Assembly: GCF_039503195.1 (NCBI RefSeq) | Contig: NZ_JBCJKP010000001.1 | Span: forward strand, 6,758,001 to 6,822,000 | From: Streptomyces mirabilis | GTDB taxonomy: Bacteria; Actinomycetota; Actinomycetes; Streptomycetales; Streptomycetaceae | Direction of reading: 5' to 3' | Length of the DNA stretch: 64,000 bases | Shown here: one piece after another, positions 59,260 through 64,000 of the stretch | How positions within the stretch are numbered: the stretch's first letter is position 1 | How the letters are laid out: each line of letters opens with the position of its first letter | Notes under the pieces: generated by a model | Database searches by the model: none | Seen by the model: the letters and a program-made list of their open reading frames with translations, nothing else | What the model was told of the DNA's origin: nothing | Made by a program: the position numbers and the translations under genes

Positions 59260-59985
59260 TCAGTTGTTCCAGCTCTCGTCGTACGGGTCGTGCGGGGTCG
59301 GGACCGGTTTGGCCACGGTGACGTCGAGGAACGGGATGCGGCCGTCGTTGACGGGGTCCTTGGTCTGCTCGGCGGTGTAGGTACCGGTGACCTGGAGCCA
59401 GGTGTCGGGCTGAAGGACGGGCGGGATGTTGCCGGTCAGGCCGATCTTGACCGGTTGGGCGTCGGCGGCACAGCAGTTGAGGGCCATCCGGACCAGGTAC
59501 GGGGTGCCGTCCTTGGCGAGGGCGACGAAGCCGGTGACTTGGACCCGACGGTGGGCCAGGGTGCGGCCGTGGTCGTAGGCGGCGCGGCCCGCGTAGTCGA
59601 CGACGCCGAGCGGGAGCGGGTCGGTGGCCGGCAGGGACGGGTAGGCGAGGGGCGCCTGCAGGGCCGTACCGGCGTGCATGGCGCTGTAGGAGCCCAGCGA
59701 GGGCGGGGAGACCAGGATCAGGGCGAGGAGGGGGAGGACGAGGAGCCAGGCGACCCGGGGTTCGCGGTGGACGTGTCCGTGTCCGTCACCGTCGCCGGCT
59801 TCACCCCGGCCCCGTCGCTCGTACCAGACCGTCGCCACCGCCGCCATGATCAGCACGACCCCGGCGGCCAGCAGCAACGGCCGCAACCCGGCCTTGACGT
59901 AGCGCAGGTAGAGGTCGGTGAGTCCGGCGTGCAGGACCGCCGCGCCGACGAGGAACAGGACCGCCGCCTGTGCCTGCCGGTTCAC
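59260..59985 (-). CDS. TIGR03943 family membrane protein
   Basis: The 241-aa protein has two N-terminal membrane helices (AAVLFLVGAAVLHAGL; RPLLLAAGVVLIMAAVATVWY), a His-rich loop (GDGDGHGHVHREPR), a third helix (WLLVLPLLALILVSPP) and a C-terminal soluble domain (VQVTGFVALAKDGTPYLVRMALNCCAADAQPVKIGL). The NCCAADA cysteine pair is the conserved signature of TIGR03943/YcgQ proteins. Always paired with a DUF318 permease, as here (4-nt overlap). The His loop and Cys pair suggest a metal or thiol role; substrate unknown. Confidence 0.9.
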   Translation of the reverse strand: MNRQAQAAVLFLVGAAVLHAGLTDLYLRYVKAGLRPLLLAAGVVLIMAAVATVWYERRGRGEAGDGDGHGHVHREPRVAWLLVLPLLALILVSPPSLGSYSAMHAGTALQAPLAYPSLPATDPLPLGVVDYAGRAAYDHGRTLAHRRVQVTGFVALAKDGTPYLVRMALNCCAADAQPVKIGLTGNIPPVLQPDTWLQVTGTYTAEQTKDPVNDGRIPFLDVTVAKPVPTPHDPYDESWNN

Positions 59986-61052
59986 AGCAGCACCGTCCCG
60001 ACCAGGACCGAGCCGAGGACGGCGAGGGCGAAGGTGGCGGGCGCGAACCGCAGGGCGAACCCGCGGCCGAACGTGCCCGCCTGCATGGCGAAGAGCTTCA
60101 GGTCGATCATCGGTCCCACCACGAGGAAGGCCAGCCGCGCGGTCAGCGAGAACTGGGTCAGCGAGGAGACGACGAACGCGTCGGCCTCGGAGCAGATGGA
60201 CAGCAGCACGGCGAGGACCGCGAGGGCGAGGATCGCCACCACGGGGTTGGCGGCCGCGGCGTGCAGCCAGGTCGCCGGGACGACGGCCTTCAGCGTGGCC
60301 GCCGCCATCGCCCCGATGACGAGGAACCCGCCGGCGTGCATCACGTCGTGCCGTACGGAATCCCAGAACGCGGCGCCCTTGCCGAGCCCCTCGTGCGAGG
60401 GCCGGGCCGGCGGCCGCATCCAGTCCGCCCGCCCCAGCCGCTGCCACAGCCACCCCATCACGCAGGCCACGAGCAGGCTCGCCACGAACCGGGCGAGGAC
60501 CATCTCGGGGTTGCGGGGGAACGCGACGGCGGTGGCCGTCAGCACGATCGGGTTGATCGCGGGCGCCGACAGCAGGAACGCCAGCGCCGCCGCGGGCGTG
60601 ACCCCCCGTCGTACCAGCGCCCCCGCCACCGGTACCGACGCGCACTCGCAGCCGGGCAGTACCGCCCCCGCCATCCCGGCGACCGGCACGGCCAGCGCGG
60701 GCCGCTTCGGCAGCGCCCGGGCGAAGAACGTCGGCGGCACGAACACCGCGATGACCGCCGACAGCAGCACACCGAGGACGAGGAAGGGCAGCGCCTGGCA
60801 GACCACCGCGACGAACACGGTCATCCAGCTCTGCATCACCGGCGCCGACAGCGCCCGGCGGATCGGCCCCTGCGCCACCACCAGGACGAGCAGCAGCATG
60901 ACCAGGACGAGCGGCGAGTTGAACTGCCAGCCGTGGGCCGCGGCCGCCTGCTTCCTCGGACCGTCCGGTGCGTCCGTCTGTTCCCGTGGACCGTCCGGTG
61001 CGTCCGCGTCGCGGTGGTCGGCCCCGGGCGGGGCCGCTTTGGTGATGCTCAC
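59982..61052 (-). CDS. DUF318 family permease (YraQ-like)
   Basis: From the GTG at 61052 the 356-aa protein has an N-terminal tail with a duplicated DAPDGPREQ/DAPDGPRKQ unit and then about eight membrane helices. Conserved loops are PGCECASVPVAGALVRRGVTPAAALAFLLSAPAINPIVL and LSICSEADAFVVSSLTQFS. The PGCEC and CSEADAF cysteines are strictly conserved in YraQ-type permeases, which are thought to export or import a metal-thiol or similar compound. It is the first gene of the pair with TIGR03943. GGAGG lies 10 nt before the start. No Zur box could be identified by eye. Confidence 0.92.
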   Translation of the reverse strand: MSITKAAPPGADHRDADAPDGPREQTDAPDGPRKQAAAAHGWQFNSPLVLVMLLLVLVVAQGPIRRALSAPVMQSWMTVFVAVVCQALPFLVLGVLLSAVIAVFVPPTFFARALPKRPALAVPVAGMAGAVLPGCECASVPVAGALVRRGVTPAAALAFLLSAPAINPIVLTATAVAFPRNPEMVLARFVASLLVACVMGWLWQRLGRADWMRPPARPSHEGLGKGAAFWDSVRHDVMHAGGFLVIGAMAAATLKAVVPATWLHAAAANPVVAILALAVLAVLLSICSEADAFVVSSLTQFSLTARLAFLVVGPMIDLKLFAMQAGTFGRGFALRFAPATFALAVLGSVLVGTVLL

Positions 61053-61183
61053 GGGCGAGGTACCTCCGGCAGGGCACGGGCTGGAATCTCGTGGGTGGGT
61101 TCCCCTCCCCATAAATACGCCCGTATAGGTACGCCCGTTCAGGCGGGGGCGTTCATTCCCGCAAGGCGGCCCCGACTCCCGGC

Positions 61184-62638
61184 TCAGAACCCGAGTACCG
61201 CCTTCATCACCGCTTTCGCGATCGGCGCCGCGTCCCCGCCCCCGCTGATGTCCCCGCGGTCGGCCGCCGCGTCCTCGACGACGACCGCGACCGCCACCGC
61301 GGGCTCCATCGCGCCGTCCGCCTGGGCCCAGGAGATGAACCAGGCGTACGGCATCCCCAGGTTGTCGATGCCGTGCTGGGCGGTCCCGGTCTTGCCGCCG
61401 ACCGTCGCTCCTGGAATCGCGGCGTTGGTGCCGGTGCCCTCCGTCACCACGTCCGTCATCAGCTCCCGCATCCGCATGGCGGTCGCCGGGTTCATCGCCT
61501 GGTGGAGCGTGCGGGGACCGGTCGTCGACACCGTGCTGTCGTTCCGGGTGGTCGTCTTCTCCACCAGATAGGGCGTTTTGACGGACCCGCCGCCCGCGAC
61601 GGCAGCCGAGATCATCGCCATCTGGAGGGGAGTGGCCCGGGTGTTGAACTGACCGATGGAGGAGAGCGCGAGCTGCGCCTTGTCGAGCGTCGTGTCGAAG
61701 TTGCTGGGGGCGACGGAGAAGGGGATCCGCAGGTGGTCGTTGAAACCGAAGTCCGTCGCCGTGCGGGTCATGTCGCTCAGCCCCACGTCCACGCCCAGCT
61801 TGGCGAAGACCGTGTTGCAGGACCACTCGAAGGCGTACCGCAGCGAGGCGTCCTCGCAGCCCTCGCTCTCGTTCGTCAGCCGGGTCGTGGTGCCGGGCAG
61901 CCGGTACGGGTCCGGGGAGGTGGTCGACGTGTCGAGGTCCGTCACCACCCCCGCGTCGAGGGCCGCCGCGGCCGTCACCACCTTGAACGTCGACCCGGGC
62001 GGATAGGTCTGCCGGATCGCCCGGTTGAGCATCGGCTTGTCCGCCGCCCCGTTCAGCCGCTCCCAGGCGTGCGTGACCGCCTTGCCCGTCCCGGACAGTT
62101 CCCCCGGGTCGTACGACGGGGTGGAGACCAGCGCGAGGATCCTGCCGGTGGACGGCTCGATGGCCGCCACCGCCCCGCGCCGCGAACCGAGACCCCGGTA
62201 CGCGGCGCGCTGTGCGGCGGGGGCGATCGTCGTGATCACCTTGCCGGCGGGGTTCTGGGCGCGGGTGGCGTCGTTCCACAGGGGGAAACGCGAGAGCAGC
62301 GGGTCGCTGCCGGAGAGGATGCCGTCCTCGGTGTTCTCCAGGAACGTCGACCCGTACACCTGCGAGGCGAAGCCGGTCACGGGCGCGTACAACGGTCCGT
62401 CCGTGTAGGTCCGTTCGTAGCGGAGCTGCTGGCCGCTGTCCCTGGAGCCGGTGACCGGCCGGCCCCCGACGAGGATGTCACCGCGCGGCTGGCCGTAACG
62501 GGCGATCGTCTGGCGGCGGTTGGCCGGGTTGTCGTCGTACGCCCCGGCCTGGAAGACCTGGACGCGGGTGGCGTTGACGAGGAGCGCCAGCAGCAGCACG
62601 GCGCAGAGCGCGGCGGCCCGGCGGATGTACTTGGTCAT
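61184..62638 (-). CDS. Penicillin-binding protein transpeptidase (PbpA-like)
   Basis: The 484-aa class B PBP has an N-terminal membrane anchor (RRAAALCAVLLLALLVNATRVQVF), a PBP-dimer domain and the transpeptidase domain with SxxK at Ser216-Lys219 (PPGSTFK), SxN at Ser273-Asn275 (WSCN) and KTG at Lys416-Gly418 (VGGKTGTAQ). It crosslinks peptidoglycan. The ATG overlaps the stop of the FtsW/RodA gene (ATGA), forming a SEDS/PBP pair in one operon. Compared with the pstP-pbpA cluster elsewhere, this is a second such pair. Confidence 0.94.
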   Translation of the reverse strand: MTKYIRRAAALCAVLLLALLVNATRVQVFQAGAYDDNPANRRQTIARYGQPRGDILVGGRPVTGSRDSGQQLRYERTYTDGPLYAPVTGFASQVYGSTFLENTEDGILSGSDPLLSRFPLWNDATRAQNPAGKVITTIAPAAQRAAYRGLGSRRGAVAAIEPSTGRILALVSTPSYDPGELSGTGKAVTHAWERLNGAADKPMLNRAIRQTYPPGSTFKVVTAAAALDAGVVTDLDTSTTSPDPYRLPGTTTRLTNESEGCEDASLRYAFEWSCNTVFAKLGVDVGLSDMTRTATDFGFNDHLRIPFSVAPSNFDTTLDKAQLALSSIGQFNTRATPLQMAMISAAVAGGGSVKTPYLVEKTTTRNDSTVSTTGPRTLHQAMNPATAMRMRELMTDVVTEGTGTNAAIPGATVGGKTGTAQHGIDNLGMPYAWFISWAQADGAMEPAVAVAVVVEDAAADRGDISGGGDAAPIAKAVMKAVLGF

Positions 62639-63981
62639 GGCGCCGCCGTCCCGTCGTACTGGCTGCGTGCCGAGTCACTGACGCGGATCAGCAGCGCCAC
62701 GATGATCCAGTTGGTGACGACCGAGGAGCCGCCCTGGGCGAGGAACGGCATCGCCATCCCGGTCAGCGGGATCAGACCGGTCACGCCGCCCGCGATCACG
62801 AAGACCTGGAGCGCCACGATCGAGGCGAGGCCGATGGCGAGGAGCCGTCCGAAGGGGTCGCGCAGGGCGAGGCCGGCGCGATAGCCGCGTTCCACGAGGA
62901 GGCCGTAGAGGAGGAAGATCGCACAGAGCCCGAAGAGGCCCAGTTCCTCGCCCGCGGTGGCCAGGATGAAGTCCGACTTGGCGGCGAATCCGATGAGGAT
63001 GGAGTGGCCGAGCCCGAGGCCGGTGCCCAGCATCCCGCCCGCGGCGAACGCGAACAGGGACTGGGCGAGCTGGTTCGGCCCCTGGCCCGCCTCGATCGTC
63101 GCGAAGGGGTGCAGCCAGTCCTGCACCCGGCTGTGGACGTGCGGTTCCAGCCAGCCGACGGCGACCGCGCCCACACAGGCGAGCAGCAGGCCCACCGCGA
63201 TCCAGCCGGTGCGGCCGGTGGCGACGTACAGCATGATCACGAAGAGTCCGAAGAACAGCAACGAGGTGCCGAGGTCCCGCTCCAGGACCAGGACCAGCAC
63301 GCTCAGCAGCCAGATCGCGACGATCGGGCCGAGGACCCGGCCGGTGGGGAGCTGGAGCCGCTTGAACCGCCAGACGGGGCGCCCCGCGTAGGCGAGCGCG
63401 TTGCGGTTGGCCGCGAGGTAGCCGGCGAAGAAGACCGCGAGCAGCACCTTCGCGAACTCGCCCGGCTGGATGGAGAACCCGGCGATCCGGATCCAGATCC
63501 GGGCGCCGTTCACGGCGGGGAAGAGGATGGGCAGGACCAGCAGGCCCAGCGCCGTGACGACCGAGACGTAGGTGTAACGCTGCAGGACGCGGTGGTCGCG
63601 CAGGAAGAGGACGGCCGCGATGAAGAGCGCGACGCCGAGCGTCGACCAGATGAGCTGGATGGGGGCGGCCCGGTCGCCCGGGGTCTCCAGGTCCAGGCGG
63701 TAGATCAGTACCAGGCCCAGGCCGTTGAGCAGGACGGCGATGGGCAGCAGCAGCGGATCGGCGTACGGCGCCCGCAGCCGCACCGCGACATGCGCGAGGA
63801 GTGCGAGCACGCCGAGCCCGGCGCCGTAGACCGCGGCGCCGGGCGGGAGCGTGCTGTGCCGGGCGTATCCGACCGCGCAGTAGCCGAACACGGACAGCAG
63901 TACGGCCATGACGATCAGGGTGAACTCGATGCCACGGCGCCGGGGCAGGCGGACGGCGGAGGTGGGCGGGTCCGCTGCCAC
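62635..63981 (-). CDS. FtsW/RodA/SpoVE-family (SEDS) glycosyltransferase
   Basis: The 448-aa protein has about ten membrane helices. Conserved SEDS segments include YRLDLETPGDRAAPIQLIWSTLGVALF, the loop GARIWIRIAGFSIQPGEFAKVLLAVFFAGYLA, DLGTSLLFFGLFVIMLYVATGR and the C-terminal GMAMPFLAQGGSSVVTNWIIVALLIRVS. SEDS proteins polymerise lipid II into glycan strands together with a class B PBP, here the overlapping downstream gene. The start ATG lies 19 nt from the window end, so any upstream gene of the operon is outside. Confidence 0.94.
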   Translation of the reverse strand: MAADPPTSAVRLPRRRGIEFTLIVMAVLLSVFGYCAVGYARHSTLPPGAAVYGAGLGVLALLAHVAVRLRAPYADPLLLPIAVLLNGLGLVLIYRLDLETPGDRAAPIQLIWSTLGVALFIAAVLFLRDHRVLQRYTYVSVVTALGLLVLPILFPAVNGARIWIRIAGFSIQPGEFAKVLLAVFFAGYLAANRNALAYAGRPVWRFKRLQLPTGRVLGPIVAIWLLSVLVLVLERDLGTSLLFFGLFVIMLYVATGRTGWIAVGLLLACVGAVAVGWLEPHVHSRVQDWLHPFATIEAGQGPNQLAQSLFAFAAGGMLGTGLGLGHSILIGFAAKSDFILATAGEELGLFGLCAIFLLYGLLVERGYRAGLALRDPFGRLLAIGLASIVALQVFVIAGGVTGLIPLTGMAMPFLAQGGSSVVTNWIIVALLIRVSDSARSQYDGTAAP

Positions 63982-64000
63982 GGTGGTTCCCCGTGTACCG

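Noticed and set aside
61053..61183. A Zur box before the DUF318 permease
   Set aside because: No TGA-A-rich palindrome matching the Zur consensus could be found; only a short direct repeat TACGCCCGT (61116 and 61130).

Overview
The window is high-GC actinomycete chromosome, almost certainly Streptomyces. It carries a WhiB-like protein (WblE), a SigB-family stress sigma factor with its anti-sigma kinase, EshA, nickel superoxide dismutase with its maturation protease, a conservon (Roadblock/DUF742/GTPase) operon, a Kgd/OdhA-type 2-oxoglutarate dehydrogenase and many GTG starts with 4-nt GTGA/ATGA overlaps. The order wblE - lipid kinase - sigH - eshA - sodN - malic enzyme - kgd - lon - FtsW/PBP resembles the SCO5239-SCO5302 part of the S. 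coelicolor core as I remember it. I see no rRNA, tRNA, CRISPR array, insertion sequence or prophage.

Layout. 0-5 kb: end of a PdtaS-like kinase, wblE behind a Crp-like box, a lipid kinase and the anti-sigma/sigH pair. 5-9 kb: antiporter, PLP enzyme, amidase. 9-13 kb: EshA, a family 2B (cyclic-nucleotide-domain) encapsulin shell, translationally coupled to a polyprenyl diphosphate synthase with a disordered N-terminal tail, followed by a GNAT; three 23-bp-phased repeats lie upstream. 13-18 kb: small VOC, YCII, DUF952, ATP-grasp and regulator genes. 18-20.5 kb: divergent sodN/sodX. 21.5-24.2 kb: amino-acid ABC transporter. 24.7-31.6 kb: malic enzyme, dehydrogenase, an HTH/Clp-N pair with twin operators, and PadR with a DUF4097 adhesin-like protein. 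31.8-38.6 kb: kgd, a two-component system and a spermidine-synthase-like protein.

38.6-41.9 kb is a decay zone. It holds a GH3 glycosidase pseudogene missing its 5' end and catalytic middle, a TetR remnant cut at the same junction, a near-perfect 49-bp palindrome, a rhomboid-like gene with a probable frame change, and a sulfatase pseudogene interrupted by 17- and 31-bp tandem duplications. 42-44.5 kb is lon, with an HspR HAIR element and a ClgR-like box upstream. 44.7-47.6 kb holds a GH25 lysozyme, tandem duplicated MarR genes and a PP2C-like protein. 48-53.7 kb is a conservon operon ending in a styrene-monooxygenase-like flavoprotein. 53.7-61 kb holds an NlpC/P60 hydrolase, a TetR beside two divergent diiron oxygenases, an ADP-ribosylglycohydrolase-like protein, and a DUF318 permease/TIGR03943 pair. 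The window ends in a PBP/FtsW-RodA pair.

The most interesting system is the EshA compartment with its prenyltransferase and no nearby terpene cyclase. Next are the conservon-flavoprotein operon, the nested sigH starts and the regulatory palindromes.
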